A DNA stretch of 64,000 bases from an uncultured Paracoccaceae bacterium (lineage in GTDB: Bacteria; Pseudomonadota; Alphaproteobacteria; Rhodobacterales; Rhodobacteraceae), in the NCBI GenBank assembly GCA_938028765.1, contig CALIZF010000001.1, positions 27,667 to 91,666 on the forward strand, in the 5' to 3' direction. How positions within the stretch are numbered: the first letter of the stretch is position 1; the number at the start of each line of letters is the position of its first letter. Below are positions 8,787 to 18,696 of this stretch, piece after piece. The notes beneath the pieces were generated by a model. It saw only the letters and a list, made by a program, of their open reading frames with translations, made no database searches and had not been told where the DNA came from. The translations under genes were made by a program, and so were the position numbers.

Positions 8787-10994
8787 ATGCCTGCCGATCC
8801 ACCCGCCGATGGCCCTTTCGCCGAAGGCACGCCCGTGGCCGTGCTGCTGGCCGATCCGCCCTGGGCCACCTACGACTATCGCGCGCCCGCAGGGGGCTGC
8901 GCGGCGGGCGACGTGGTGACAGTGCCGGTCGGGCCGCGGCGGGTCACGGGCGTGGTCTGGGGGCCGGGGACGGCCGGGTTCGACGCCGCCCGGCTGCGTA
9001 GCGCCGACCGGGTGCTGGACGTGCCGCCGCTGTCCGCCGCCATGCGGTCCTTCGTGGCGCGGGCGGCCGACTATACCCTGACCCCGGCAGGCGCGATGCT
9101 GCGGCTGGTGCTGCGGGCGCCGGGCCTGGCCGATCCGCCGGCCGCGCGGCGGCTGCTGCGCCCCGGCCCCGTCGTGCCGTCGCGCCAGACGCCGGAACGC
9201 GCGCGGGTGCTGGCGATCCTGGCGGACTATGGCGGGGCGGGCCTTGCGCCGGGGGAACTGGCGCAGCTGGCCGGGGTGGGACCGGGCGTCGTGCGGGGCC
9301 TTCTGGCCGCCGGGGCGCTGGTCGCGGTGGAGGCCCCGCGGGACGCACCCTATCCGCGGCTGGACCCCGACGCGCCGGGCCTTGCGCTGAACCCCGACCA
9401 GCAGGCGGCGGCGGCGCGGCTGGCGGCGGCGGTGCGGGCCGGAGACTACGGTACGACGCTGCTGAAGGGCGTCACCGGATCGGGCAAGACCGAGGTCTAT
9501 CTCGAAGCGGTGGCCGAGGCGCTGCGCGCCGGGCGGCAGGCGCTGGTCCTCGTGCCCGAGATCGCGCTGACAGGCGCCTTCCTTGCGCGGGTCGAGGCGC
9601 GCTTCGGCGCCCGGCCGGGCGAGTGGCACTCGGGCGTCCCGGGGGCCGAGCGGCGGCGCCTGTGGCTCGCGGCGGCGCGGGGCGAGGCGGGGCTGGTGGT
9701 CGGGGCGCGGTCCGCCCTGTTCCTGCCCTTCCGCGACCTTGCGCTGATCGTCGTGGACGAGGAACACGATGCCGCCTACAAGCAGGAGGACGGGGTTCTC
9801 TACCATGCGCGCGACATGGCGGTGCTGCGCGCGCGCATCGAGGGGGCGGCGGCCGTCCTTGCCTCGGCGACGCCCAGCCTCGAGACCTGGGCGAATGCGC
9901 AGGCCGGCCGCTATGGCCGCGTCGATCTGCCCGTGCGCACCGGCTCGGCCGCCCTGCCCGAGCTTCGGGCGATCGACATGCGGGGCGAACGGCTGGCGGC
10001 GAACCGCTGGATCTCCGGGCCGCTGGCGGAAGCGGCCGCGGCGGCGGTGGCGGCGGGGGAACAGGTGCTGCTGTTCCTCAACCGGCGCGGCTATGCGCCC
10101 GTCACCGTCTGCCGCGCCTGCGGGCACCAGATCGGCTGCACCAACTGCGACGCGCGGATGGTCGAGCACCGTTTCCTCGGGCGGCTCGTCTGCCACCAGT
10201 GCGGCGCGACCCGTCCGATGCCCTCTGCCTGTCCGGCCTGCGGGGCCGAAGGGCGGCTCGCCCCGGTCGGCCCGGGGGTGGAACGGCTGGCCGAGGAGGT
10301 GGCAGAGCGGTTTCCCGGCGCGCGGGTGCGGGTGCTGTCGTCCGACCTCTTCGCCTCGGCCCGGGCGCTGAAGGCAGAGATCGCGGCGATCGCCGAAGGA
10401 GCGGCCGACATCGTGATCGGCACGCAGATCGTGGCCAAGGGGCACAACTTTCCGCTGCTGACGCTGGTCGGCGTGATCGACGCCGACCTTGGGCTGATGG
10501 GATCGGACCTGCGCGCGGCGGAACGCACCTTCCAGCTGATCGGGCAGGTGGCGGGCCGGGCGGGCCGGGGCGACCGGCCGGGCACCGCGCTGATCCAGAC
10601 CCACCAGCCCGACCATCCGGTGATCCGCGCCCTGCTGACCGGACAGGACGAAGCCTTCTGGGCGGCCGAGGCGGCGGCGCGTCGGGCGGCGGGGATGCCC
10701 CCCTTCGGTCGGTTGGCGGGCGTGGTGCTGTCCTCGCCCGATGTGCAGGCGGTGTTCGACACGGGTGCGGAGCTGGCGCGGAAGGACGCGCCCCTCAGGG
10801 CGGTCGGTGCCGAGGTCTGGGGGCCCGCGCCCGCACCCGTCGCCCGCATCCGCGGCCGGCATCGGGTGCGGCTTCTGGTCAAGGCGGCAAAGGGCGCACC
10901 GCTGCAGCCGGCGCTGGCCGCCTGGGTGGCGCAGGTGCGCATACCGCCAAGCGTCCGGCTGACGCTCGACGTGGATCCGCAAAGCTTCCTCTGA
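8787..10994 (+). CDS. priA: Primosomal protein N' (PriA helicase)
   Basis: A 735-residue superfamily 2 DNA helicase that reloads the replisome at stalled forks. The N-terminal 3' DNA-binding domain is followed by Walker A GVTGSGKT at residues 228-235 and the DEEH box at 324-327. A cysteine-rich zinc-binding insertion begins near residue 442, with the pattern CRACG, CTNC, CHQC and CPACG. The helicase C lobe contains [14 protein letters not shown] and QVAGRAGRG. Length and all motifs are normal. It is divergent from fsa and convergent with the VWA gene, whose stop lies 14 bases away. Confidence 0.97.
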   Translation: MPADPPADGPFAEGTPVAVLLADPPWATYDYRAPAGGCAAGDVVTVPVGPRRVTGVVWGPGTAGFDAARLRSADRVLDVPPLSAAMRSFVARAADYTLTPAGAMLRLVLRAPGLADPPAARRLLRPGPVVPSRQTPERARVLAILADYGGAGLAPGELAQLAGVGPGVVRGLLAAGALVAVEAPRDAPYPRLDPDAPGLALNPDQQAAAARLAAAVRAGDYGTTLLKGVTGSGKTEVYLEAVAEALRAGRQALVLVPEIALTGAFLARVEARFGARPGEWHSGVPGAERRRLWLAAARGEAGLVVGARSALFLPFRDLALIVVDEEHDAAYKQEDGVLYHARDMAVLRARIEGAAAVLASATPSLETWANAQAGRYGRVDLPVRTGSAALPELRAIDMRGERLAANRWISGPLAEAAAAAVAAGEQVLLFLNRRGYAPVTVCRACGHQIGCTNCDARMVEHRFLGRLVCHQCGATRPMPSACPACGAEGRLAPVGPGVERLAEEVAERFPGARVRVLSSDLFASARALKAEIAAIAEGAADIVIGTQIVAKGHNFPLLTLVGVIDADLGLMGSDLRAAERTFQLIGQVAGRAGRGDRPGTALIQTHQPDHPVIRALLTGQDEAFWAAEAAARRAAGMPPFGRLAGVVLSSPDVQAVFDTGAELARKDAPLRAVGAEVWGPAPAPVARIRGRHRVRLLVKAAKGAPLQPALAAWVAQVRIPPSVRLTLDVDPQSFL

Positions 10995-11008
10995 CCCCGC
11001 CGCAGACG

Positions 11009-13255
11009 TCAGCGCGCCAGGCGAAAATAGAGCGCGGGCAGTCGTTCGGGCAGTGCGGCGATGCGCGGCAGCACCACGAAGCCGCGCGGCCCGAAGATGC
11101 GCGTCAGCGGGTCGGCATTGCGCGGCCCGAGCGCGAGGCAGAACACGTCGATGCCCGCGCGGCGCAGTTCCATCACCGCATGCCGGGCGTCTTCTGCCAG
11201 GTAGCGCGGATCGGGACAGTCCACGTCCGACGGTTCGCCGTCGGTCACCAGCAGCACCAGGCGCCGGTGCGTGCGCTGCCGGGCCAGCCCCGCGCCGGCA
11301 TGGCGCAGCGCCGCCCCAAGCCGGGTCGAGCGCCCCGGTGCAAGACCCGCCAGCGCCGCGGCGGCGGCCGGGCCGAACGGCTCGCCGTATCGCTTGACCG
11401 GGTAGACGCGCACCGCCTCGCGTCCGTCGGAATCGAAGGCGAACATCTCGAACGGGTCGCCCAGGGCGGCCATTGCATGGCCGAACAGCGCCGCCGCGTC
11501 GCATTCGAGATCCAGCACCGTGCCGGGCCCCTCGGGCGCGCGGTCGGCGGTCGATTGCGACGCATCGAGGATCAGGCTTACGGTCAGGTCGCGCCGGCGC
11601 CGGGCGGAGGCCTGATAGACCCGCGGATCGGGTGCCAGACCGCCGCGCAGGTCGGCCACCGCCCCGATCGCCGCGTCGAGATCGAGCGTCTCGCCCTCGG
11701 CCCGGCGGCGCAGCCGCTCGGCGCGGCCGACGCGCGCCGCGCGCACCAGCGCGTCGATGCGTGCGGCGGTGCCGGCGTGGCGGTCCAGCGCCTCGGTCAC
11801 GAACCGGGGCCGGCCGCGGGCCGGGGCAGCCTCGAGCACCGTCACCCAGTCCGGCCGCAGGCGGCACGCCTGCCAGTCCCATTCGGGCAGCCGGGCGACG
11901 GGCAGCGCCTCCTGTGGGGCGGCGTCGCGTGCCGGTGCGGCGCGGCCGGCGTCGCGGTCGGCCTCGGTCCGGCCGCCCTCGGCTTCGGCCTGCACGAGGC
12001 GGATCGCATCGACCAGGAGTTCTGTTTCCAGCGTTTCGGCCGGCGCATCGTCGCCGTAGTCCCAAAGGCCGGTGTTGTCGTCGCGGTAGGGCGGCTCGAC
12101 CACATGGGTCCGCGGGTTGAACTGCACCCGCATCTGCCCGAGGTCGTTGCCCAAGAGGTTGCCGATCGCGCGGCTGATGCCCGGGTCGTCCCAGCGGTCG
12201 CGCGCGGCGAAGAACAGATCCCGGCCCTTGCGCACCCAACCGTCGATGTCCTCGAACTCGGGGTCGATCAGCGCACGCGCCAGCCGCGCAAGAAGGCCGG
12301 GCGCGGTCAGGGCGCCCGAGGCAGGCGCGACGTGGAACGGCAGCCACAACCGGGCGAGGCCGGGCAGCTGCCGCATCGCCAGGTGTTCGACTCGCGCATC
12401 CTCGATCAGCGAGACGGCCGCGATCTGCAGCGGCTTCAGCTTGCCGACGGGGAACCGCGGCCCGCCGAAGGTCATGTGGGCGCCGACATGCGCCAGCGCG
12501 GCGCGGAACAGATCCTCGGCCCGCGGCCCGCGAAACCCGGGGAAGGTCGCCGGAACGGTGACGATCCCGGGCGCGAAGCCCACCCGTCGGCGGGCGCCGT
12601 CCGGCCGGCCGGGCAGCGCCTCGCGGATCGGCAGGCGGATGCCCCAGAGCGCGGTGAACCAGGCGCGCATCCGCCGTTCGACGTCGCCGAAGCCGGTCTC
12701 GGCCATCTCGCGCGCCAAGAGACGCCCGGATTCGGGGGTTTCGCCGGCGAAGAAGGCGCGCCGCCGCTCGGGGTCGGCCCCGCCCGCGCGCAGCCCGGCG
12801 AGAATCCAGGAGTCGAGGGCGGACACATCGAGGCCGGCCAGCAGCGCGTCGGTGCGCGCGAGCACCGGCACCACGGATTCCGGCGCGGTCGCGGCGAGGC
12901 GCTGCACGAGGCTGGCCCACCGGCGGAACCGCGGGCCGTCGCCGATCCGCTGCGCGGCCGCGACGGCGGCGCCGGCGAAGAGTGCGGCCGCCGGCGGGCC
13001 GGCCTTGATCGCCACGGCCGAGACATGCGCGGCAAGGTCGATCGCGGGTTCCGGCCCGACCGCCGCGGCGATCGCGGGGCCCGCGCGCCGGAAGGCCTCG
13101 GGCACGTCGGCGCCATAGCCCGCATCGGCCAGCCGTGCGCAGGCCCGCTGCCAGGGCGCAAGCCACGGCCCCCCGAACGGGCCGACCTCCGCCATGTCCC
13201 CGCCGGGGCCGCCGGGCGGGACCGCGCGCGGGGACGGGCGGCGCGACTTGTGCAC
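11009..13255 (-). CDS. CbbO/NorD-type VWA domain protein
   Basis: A 748-residue protein with a long helical N-terminal region and a C-terminal von Willebrand factor A domain. The MIDAS metal site DASQST is at about residues 564-569, with the later [10 protein letters not shown] completing it. This architecture is that of NorD and CbbO, which work with MoxR-class AAA+ partners (NorQ, CbbQ) to activate a target enzyme. The AAA+ gene ends five bases upstream, and the pair sits at the end of the amidase operon, so the target here may be the amidase or transporter (inference). No RuBisCO or nitric oxide reductase gene is visible. The GTG start at 13255 is uncertain; an ATG 20 codons later (13195) is an alternative. 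Confidence 0.85.
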   Translation of the reverse strand: MHKSRRPSPRAVPPGGPGGDMAEVGPFGGPWLAPWQRACARLADAGYGADVPEAFRRAGPAIAAAVGPEPAIDLAAHVSAVAIKAGPPAAALFAGAAVAAAQRIGDGPRFRRWASLVQRLAATAPESVVPVLARTDALLAGLDVSALDSWILAGLRAGGADPERRRAFFAGETPESGRLLAREMAETGFGDVERRMRAWFTALWGIRLPIREALPGRPDGARRRVGFAPGIVTVPATFPGFRGPRAEDLFRAALAHVGAHMTFGGPRFPVGKLKPLQIAAVSLIEDARVEHLAMRQLPGLARLWLPFHVAPASGALTAPGLLARLARALIDPEFEDIDGWVRKGRDLFFAARDRWDDPGISRAIGNLLGNDLGQMRVQFNPRTHVVEPPYRDDNTGLWDYGDDAPAETLETELLVDAIRLVQAEAEGGRTEADRDAGRAAPARDAAPQEALPVARLPEWDWQACRLRPDWVTVLEAAPARGRPRFVTEALDRHAGTAARIDALVRAARVGRAERLRRRAEGETLDLDAAIGAVADLRGGLAPDPRVYQASARRRRDLTVSLILDASQSTADRAPEGPGTVLDLECDAAALFGHAMAALGDPFEMFAFDSDGREAVRVYPVKRYGEPFGPAAAAALAGLAPGRSTRLGAALRHAGAGLARQRTHRRLVLLVTDGEPSDVDCPDPRYLAEDARHAVMELRRAGIDVFCLALGPRNADPLTRIFGPRGFVVLPRIAALPERLPALYFRLAR

Positions 13256-13260
13256 GGCGT

Positions 13261-14067
13261 TCAGCCCGCCGCAGCGACCACATGCGCGAGCGCGTCGCGC
13301 AGATCGGGATCGTCCGTCATCGGCAGGATCAGCGCGATGCGGCAGGCTTCGCCGAGGGGAACGCCCCGCGCCATCAGCTTGGCCGCATGGATCAGCATCC
13401 GCGTCGAGGCGCCCTCCTCCAGCCCCTGGCCGCGCAGGTTGCGCGACCGCCGCGCGATGTCCACAAGCCGCGCGGCAAGTGCCGGCGCTGCCCCCGATTC
13501 GGCCGCGACGATCTCGGCCTCGACCGCGGGATCGGGCCAGCCGAAATCGAGCGCCACGAACCGCTGCTTGGTGGATTCCTTCAGGTCCTTCAGCACCGAC
13601 TGGTAGCCGGGGTTGTAGGAGATGACGAGGTGGAAATCGGGATGGGCCCTGACCAGTTCCCCCTTCTTCTCGAGCGGCAGGATGCGCCGGTCGTCGGTCA
13701 GCGCGTGAATGACCACGGTTGTGTCCTGCCGCGCCTCAACGATCTCGTCGAGGTAGCAGATCGCGCCGTGGCGCACAGCGAGCGTCAGGGGGCCGTCGGC
13801 CCAGACCGTGCCGGCCGGTTCCAGAAGGAACCTCCCGACGAGGTCCGAGGCGGTCATGTCCTCGTGGCACGAGACGGTGACGAGCGGCTTGCCCAGCCGC
13901 CAGGCCATGTGTTCGACGAAGCGGGTCTTGCCGCAGCCGGTCGGCCCTTTGAGCATCACCGGCAGGCGGTGCGCATGGGCGGCCTCGAACAGTGCGATCT
14001 CGCCGCCCGAAGGGCGATAGTAGGGTTCTTTGGCGATGCGGTAGGCATCGAGGGTCATCGCGTCCAT
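13261..14067 (-). CDS. CbbQ/NirQ/NorQ-type MoxR AAA+ ATPase
   Basis: A 268-residue AAA+ ATPase of the MoxR group. The opening [17 protein letters not shown] is characteristic of the CbbQ/NirQ/NorQ subfamily. Walker A GPTGCGKT is at 41-48 and Walker B AICYLDEI at about 102-109. [10 protein letters not shown] and [11 protein letters not shown] carry sensor and finger residues, and an all-alpha lid follows. Such ATPases form rings with VWA partners and remodel a client enzyme. In Pseudomonas aeruginosa the ami operon includes an ATPase, AmiB, next to amiE, so this gene may be its functional counterpart. A second in-frame ATG three codons in (14058) could be the true start, as it has GGATGGA before it. 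Confidence 0.9.
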   Translation of the reverse strand: MDAMTLDAYRIAKEPYYRPSGGEIALFEAAHAHRLPVMLKGPTGCGKTRFVEHMAWRLGKPLVTVSCHEDMTASDLVGRFLLEPAGTVWADGPLTLAVRHGAICYLDEIVEARQDTTVVIHALTDDRRILPLEKKGELVRAHPDFHLVISYNPGYQSVLKDLKESTKQRFVALDFGWPDPAVEAEIVAAESGAAPALAARLVDIARRSRNLRGQGLEEGASTRMLIHAAKLMARGVPLGEACRIALILPMTDDPDLRDALAHVVAAAG

Positions 14068-14116
14068 CCATGGGAGGACCGGGGCGCAACAGCGCGCCCC
14101 GGCCGGGGCCCGGCGC

Positions 14117-15157
14117 TCAGCGGTGCGCCGCGGCCTTCTGGTTCGGAATGCCCTCGATCGGGCATTCGGGCGTGCCGACCGTCGCGCGGGTGATCGATTC
14201 CACCATCTCGCGCGTGCCCTCGGGGTCCGAGATCCACTTGGTGTAGAAGTCGTAGGGGCAGGCCGCGACCCCGCGCCCGTCCTCGCCCGAGTTGATCATG
14301 CCGGTATAGCCGCGGTGCAGAAGCTTGAAGAGATGGTTCTGCGACTGGCCGTTGCGGCGCGCGTCGCGGATCGCCGGCACCGACAGCTGGGCATACTGGA
14401 TGCCCATCTCCTCCTCGCCGCATTCGCCCAGGGTGCGGCCGTCGAAGCCGACGATGGCGGAGTGGCCGAAGTAGGAATACACCCCGTCGAAACCCGCGGC
14501 GTTCGCCACCGCGACATAGACGTTGTTGGCCCAGGCCATCGCCTTGGCCATCATCACCTGCTGGTCCTTGGCGGGATACATATAGCCCTGACAGCGTACG
14601 ATCAGCTCGGCCCCCTTCATCGCGCAGTCGCGCCAGATCTCGGGGTAGTTGCCGTCGTCGCAGATGATCAGACTGATCTTCAGGCCCTTCGGCCCCTCGC
14701 TGACGTAGGTGCAGCTGCCGGGATACCAACCCTCGATCGGCACCCACGGCATGATCTTGCGGTACTTCTGCACGATCTCGCCCTGGTCGTTCATCAGGAT
14801 CAGGGTGTTGTAGGGTGCCTTGCGGGGGTGTTCCTCGTGCCGCTCGCCGGTCAGCGAGAATACCCCCCAGGTCCGCGCCGACCGGCACGCCTCGGCGAAG
14901 ATCTCGGTCTCGTCGCCGGGGACGGTCGAGGCCGTCTCGTACATCTCCTGCTGGTCGTACATGATCCCGTGGGTCGAGTATTCGGGGAAGATGACCAGAT
15001 CCATTCCCGGCAGGCCGATCTTCATGCCCTTGACCATGTCGGCGATCCTGCGGGCGTTGGTCAGCACCTCGGCCCGCGTGTGCAGGCGCGGCATCTTGTA
15101 GTTCACGACGGCGACGCCGACCGTGTCCTTGCTGCTGGTGATATCGCCGTGATACAT
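14117..15157 (-). CDS. amiE: Aliphatic amidase
   Basis: A 346-residue nitrilase-superfamily enzyme that hydrolyses short-chain aliphatic amides to the carboxylate and ammonia. It agrees closely with what I recall of Pseudomonas aeruginosa AmiE, which has the same length, and long stretches such as [24 protein letters not shown] and [20 protein letters not shown] match. The catalytic triad falls at the same numbers: Glu59, Lys134 and Cys166. It lies 43 bases behind urtE and 49 before the AAA+ gene, so it is part of the transporter operon. In Pseudomonas amiE expression depends on AmiR antitermination, and both amiC and amiR are present upstream here. Confidence 0.97.
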   Translation of the reverse strand: MYHGDITSSKDTVGVAVVNYKMPRLHTRAEVLTNARRIADMVKGMKIGLPGMDLVIFPEYSTHGIMYDQQEMYETASTVPGDETEIFAEACRSARTWGVFSLTGERHEEHPRKAPYNTLILMNDQGEIVQKYRKIMPWVPIEGWYPGSCTYVSEGPKGLKISLIICDDGNYPEIWRDCAMKGAELIVRCQGYMYPAKDQQVMMAKAMAWANNVYVAVANAAGFDGVYSYFGHSAIVGFDGRTLGECGEEEMGIQYAQLSVPAIRDARRNGQSQNHLFKLLHRGYTGMINSGEDGRGVAACPYDFYTKWISDPEGTREMVESITRATVGTPECPIEGIPNQKAAAHR

Positions 15158-15200
15158 GTTCTCCTCCGTGTCTGGTTGTCGGGATGCGCGCGGGGGCGGG

Positions 15201-15890
15201 TCAGACCGCCATGTGGCGGTGCACGAGGTCGTCGGTCAGGGCCGCGATCGGGCCTTCGGCGGCGACGGCGCCGCGTTCGAGAAGGGCAAAGCGCTGCGCA
15301 GCGCGGCGCGCAAAGCCGACGTTCTGCTCGACGATCAGGATCGTCATGCCGCTGCGGTTCAGCGCCAGAAGCACGTCCTCGATCTGTTCGACGATGTTGG
15401 GCTGGATCCCTTCCGTCGGCTCGTCGAGCAGAAGGACCTTCGGCCGTGCCAGGAGCGCGCGGGCAATGGCAAGCTGCTGCTGCTGGCCGCCCGACAGGTC
15501 GCCCCCGCGCCGGTCGAGAAACGCGCGCAGGATCGGGAACAGGTCCAGAACGCGGTCGTCGATCGCGCTGCGGCCGGTGCCGCAGAGGGCGCCCAGGATC
15601 AGGTTCTCGCGCACCGTCAGGTCGGCGAGGATCCCCCGCCCCTGCGGCACATACCCCAGGCCCGCGCGCGGCCGCAGGTGCCGCGGCAGCGACAGAAGGT
15701 CGGCCCCCGCGAGGCGCACGCTGCCCTCGCAGCGGTCCATGTGCCCCATCAGCGCGCGCATCAGCGTGGTCTTGCCCACACCGTTGCGGCCCATCACGCA
15801 GAAAAACGATCCTTCGGGGACGACGAAGGTCAGGCCGTTCAGCGCGCGCGAGCGGCCGTAATAGGCGTCGAGGCGGCTGATCTCAAGCAT
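15201..15890 (-). CDS. urtE: Urea/amide ABC transporter ATP-binding protein UrtE
   Basis: A 229-residue ATPase of the branched-chain-type (HAAT) ABC importers. Walker A GRNGVGKT at 34-41 and the signature [15 protein letters not shown] are the forms I associate with UrtE rather than LivF, and Walker [15 protein letters not shown] follows. It energises uptake with UrtD. The ATG lies inside the end of urtD (overlap of 8 bases). Directly downstream is the aliphatic amidase, so the imported substrate is probably a short-chain amide or urea; no urease genes are in the window. Confidence 0.93.
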   Translation of the reverse strand: MLEISRLDAYYGRSRALNGLTFVVPEGSFFCVMGRNGVGKTTLMRALMGHMDRCEGSVRLAGADLLSLPRHLRPRAGLGYVPQGRGILADLTVRENLILGALCGTGRSAIDDRVLDLFPILRAFLDRRGGDLSGGQQQQLAIARALLARPKVLLLDEPTEGIQPNIVEQIEDVLLALNRSGMTILIVEQNVGFARRAAQRFALLERGAVAAEGPIAALTDDLVHRHMAV

Positions 15891-16665
15891 CCGAGAAGCC
15901 CTTTCCGCCGAGGTAGGCTGTGCGCACCGCCGGATCGCGCTCGATCTCGTCCACCCCGCCCTCGGCCAGTAGCCGCCCCTGGTGCATAACCGAGATCCGG
16001 TCTCCGATGGCCTTCACGAACGACAGGTCGTGCTCGACCACGATCAGGGTGTGCAGGCCGCGCAGGCGGTTGAAGAGTTCAGCCGTCTTGCGCGTCTCGG
16101 CCTCGGTCATGCCGGCGGTCGGTTCGTCCATCAGGATGACCTCGGGATCCTGGGCGAGCAGCATAGCGATCTCGAGCCACTGGGTCTGGCCGTGCGACAG
16201 GTGCGCAGCGGTCTGGTCCAGCCGGTCGGCCAGCCCCACCAGTTCGGCGATCTTCGACAGCCCGTCGTCCTCGGCGCCCCGGGCGCGGGCGAACAGGTTG
16301 GCCAGCACGCCGGTCGCGCGGGCGCGGGCGATCCGCAGGTTCTGCCGCACCGACAGCGGGCGGAACACGCTCGGCACCTGGAACTTGCGCCCGATCCCCG
16401 CGCGGGCGATCTGGTGTTCCTCGAGCGTGTCGATACGTATGCCGCCCAGCCAGATGCGCCCGACGGTCGGCTTGACCTTGCCGCAGATCATGTCGAGCGC
16501 GGTCGTCTTGCCGGCCCCGTTCGGCCCGATCAGGCAGCGCAGCTCGCCTTTCGCCACTGTCAGGTTCAGGCCGTCCACGGCCTTGAACCCGCCGAAGCTG
16601 ACCCCGACCCCTTCGAGACGCAGATGACCCTCGCCGACCGGGTGGAGCGCGACGGGCGCGTTCAT
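15883..16665 (-). CDS. urtD: Urea/amide ABC transporter ATP-binding protein UrtD
   Basis: A 260-residue ABC ATPase. Walker A GPNGAGKT is at 47-54. The signature loop reads LSHGQTQWLEI, the HGQ form usual for UrtD, and Walker B VILMDEPTAGM follows. The start ATG overlaps the urtC stop as ATGA (16662-16665); the open frame runs upstream, but that part is the shadow of urtC. It forms the ATPase heterodimer with UrtE. Confidence 0.93.
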   Translation of the reverse strand: MNAPVALHPVGEGHLRLEGVGVSFGGFKAVDGLNLTVAKGELRCLIGPNGAGKTTALDMICGKVKPTVGRIWLGGIRIDTLEEHQIARAGIGRKFQVPSVFRPLSVRQNLRIARARATGVLANLFARARGAEDDGLSKIAELVGLADRLDQTAAHLSHGQTQWLEIAMLLAQDPEVILMDEPTAGMTEAETRKTAELFNRLRGLHTLIVVEHDLSFVKAIGDRISVMHQGRLLAEGGVDEIERDPAVRTAYLGGKGFSDA

Positions 16666-17765
16666 GCCTTCCCTCCTGTCGGGCCCGGCGCGGGCACGGC
16701 CGCGGGATCGGGCGCCGCCCCGCGCAGCCGCCGAGCGATGTCTTGCGCGGCGCCGGCGATCCCGCGCGGCAGGAAAAGGACCACCGCGATGAACAGAAGG
16801 CCCATCAGGAGCGACCAGGATTTCAGGAACACCTGCGATTCCGACAGCGCGCCCTGCACGCCGGTGACGAAGATCGCGCCGATCGCCGCGCCGAGCAGGC
16901 TTTGCCGCCCCCCGACCGCCACCCAGATCACGATGGCGAGGCTGAAGGGCACGTCCATGAAGGTCGGCGAGGCGAACTCCATCACGACTGTGTAGATCAT
17001 GCCGGCAAGCCCGGCGATCGCGGCTGAGAAGGTCATCGCGAAGATCTTGAACCGCGCCACGTCGTAGCCGAAGAAGCGGACCCGGTCCTCGCTGTCGCGG
17101 ATCGCCTGCAGGATCAGGCCCGTCCGGCTCATCGCCGCGAGGTAACCGATCAGAAGGACCGCGATCAGGACGCCCGCGGCGAGGTAATAGACGTCGGCCG
17201 AATAGGCGTCGAATTCGTGCCCGAACAGCGCGAGAAGGCCGAGGTCGGTAATCCCGTTGAACCCGCCGGTGTAGGCCTGCTGGTCGATCACGACGAGGTT
17301 GAGCACCACCATGACCGCCAGCGTGATGATGGCGACATAGACCCCGGTCACCCGGCCGCGGAACATGAACCACCCCAGCAGCGCGGCCATAAGCGCAGGC
17401 CCGGCGATGCCCGCCGCAAGCGCGAAGCCCTGGTTCTGGAACGGCACCCATAGAAGCGGCAGCCGCTCGACGTTGTTCCACACCATGAAGTCGGGCAAGC
17501 CGTCGGCGCCGGTGTGGATGGGTGTCGTCCTGAGCTTGAGATACATCGCCATCGCGTAGGCGCCCAGCCCGAAGCTGACCGCCTGCCCGAGGTTCAGGAT
17601 CCCCGCGTAGCCCCAGGAGAAGCTGAGCGCCACGGCCAGGATCGCGAGGCAGCAGTAGCGGGCATACTTGTTGAGCAGGAACACGTCGCCGACGAACAGC
17701 GGCACGGCCAGGAGGACGGCGGCGAAGATCGCGACGGGGCCGAGGGTGCCGAGGGCGCGCGGCAT
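16662..17765 (-). CDS. urtC: Urea/amide ABC transporter permease UrtC
   Basis: A 367-residue LivM-type permease with about ten hydrophobic segments. Landmarks are LNKYARYCCLAILAVALSFSWGYAGILNLGQ near the start (a long conserved stretch at residues 30-60), VALGYDVARFK-like FFGYDVARFKIFAMTFSAAIAGLAG in the middle (about 215-240) and VAVGGRQSLLGAAIGA near 280. The GGRQSLLGA form and the length fit UrtC better than LivM. The gene follows urtB with one base between them, so translation is coupled. Confidence 0.92.
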   Translation of the reverse strand: MPRALGTLGPVAIFAAVLLAVPLFVGDVFLLNKYARYCCLAILAVALSFSWGYAGILNLGQAVSFGLGAYAMAMYLKLRTTPIHTGADGLPDFMVWNNVERLPLLWVPFQNQGFALAAGIAGPALMAALLGWFMFRGRVTGVYVAIITLAVMVVLNLVVIDQQAYTGGFNGITDLGLLALFGHEFDAYSADVYYLAAGVLIAVLLIGYLAAMSRTGLILQAIRDSEDRVRFFGYDVARFKIFAMTFSAAIAGLAGMIYTVVMEFASPTFMDVPFSLAIVIWVAVGGRQSLLGAAIGAIFVTGVQGALSESQVFLKSWSLLMGLLFIAVVLFLPRGIAGAAQDIARRLRGAAPDPAAVPAPGPTGGKA

Positions 17766-17766
17766 G

Positions 17767-18636
17767 TCAGGCCCGCCCCCGGCGGGTGAACAGGCCTTGC
17801 GGCCGGAAGCGGATCAGCACGACGACCGCCAGCAGGACCACGGCCTTGGCGATGGTGTCGTTGCTGAGATAGGCGATGAAACCCGACAGCTCGCCCAGCA
17901 GGCCCGAGCTTGCGACGGTGCCGAAAAGGCTCTGCACACCGCCCAGCACGACCACCATAAAGGCATCGACGACGTAGGCGGTCCCCATCTCGGGCGCGAC
18001 GCTCTTCAGCGGTGCGACGAGGGCGCCCGCCAGCCCGGCCAGCCCCGCACCATAGGCGAAGGTCAGCGAATAGACCCGGTCGGCGTTCACCCCGAAGGCC
18101 TGCGCGACCTCGCGGTTCTGGGTGATCGCCCGCAGCCGCAGCCCCAGCGCGGTGCGGTAGATGATGGCCCAGGTCGCGGCGAAGGCGGCCAGCGCCACGA
18201 CGAGGACGAAGACGCGGTAGGCGGAAACCGACACCCCGAGGAGGTCCAGGCTGACGTCCAGGATATGGGGCGCCGCCACATAGCGCAGCTCGCCCCCCGC
18301 CGACAGGCGCACGGCCTGCTGCAGGACGACCCCAACCCCCCAGGTCGCCAGGATCGTGTCGAGCGGGCGGGCATAGAGCCAGCGGATCACCGACCGTTCC
18401 GTGAGAAGCCCCAGCAAGGCCACCGCGACGAAGACAAGCGGCATGCTGGCGATCAGCCCGAGGCCGAGGAACGTCTGCGCGAACCACGCGCCATAGGCGC
18501 CGAGCATGACGAATTCGCCATGCGCAAGGTTGATGACGCCCGTCGTGCCGTAGATCACGGCAAGGCCGAGCGCGACCATCAGGAGGATCGAGGCGATCGA
18601 AAGCCCCGTGACGAACTGGGCGGCGATGTCGAGCAT
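17767..18636 (-). CDS. urtB: Urea/amide ABC transporter permease UrtB
   Basis: A 289-residue LivH-type permease with about eight hydrophobic segments. The conserved VINLAHGEFVMLGAYGA segment lies at about residues 33-49, and VAQAFGVNADRVYSLTFAYG with GLAGLAGALVAP lies in the middle. Many proteobacterial UrtB proteins carry a long N-terminal periplasmic extension; this one lacks it and has the short LivH length, which is also common in amide systems. Membrane partner of UrtC. It lies 60 bases behind the substrate-binding protein gene. Confidence 0.9.
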   Translation of the reverse strand: MLDIAAQFVTGLSIASILLMVALGLAVIYGTTGVINLAHGEFVMLGAYGAWFAQTFLGLGLIASMPLVFVAVALLGLLTERSVIRWLYARPLDTILATWGVGVVLQQAVRLSAGGELRYVAAPHILDVSLDLLGVSVSAYRVFVLVVALAAFAATWAIIYRTALGLRLRAITQNREVAQAFGVNADRVYSLTFAYGAGLAGLAGALVAPLKSVAPEMGTAYVVDAFMVVVLGGVQSLFGTVASSGLLGELSGFIAYLSNDTIAKAVVLLAVVVLIRFRPQGLFTRRGRA

Positions 18637-18696
18637 GTGCGGTTCCCGTGACGGACCGCGCCGGGGGTGCGTCGCCGCGCCCCCGGCACCGGCCGG

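Noticed and set aside
8553..13283. The long minus-strand frame that continues upstream from the transaldolase
   Set aside because: It runs through the repeat region and antisense to priA. The repeats give PLARGTA-like peptides, as often seen when a repeat array is translated by mistake. The true gene starts at 8552.
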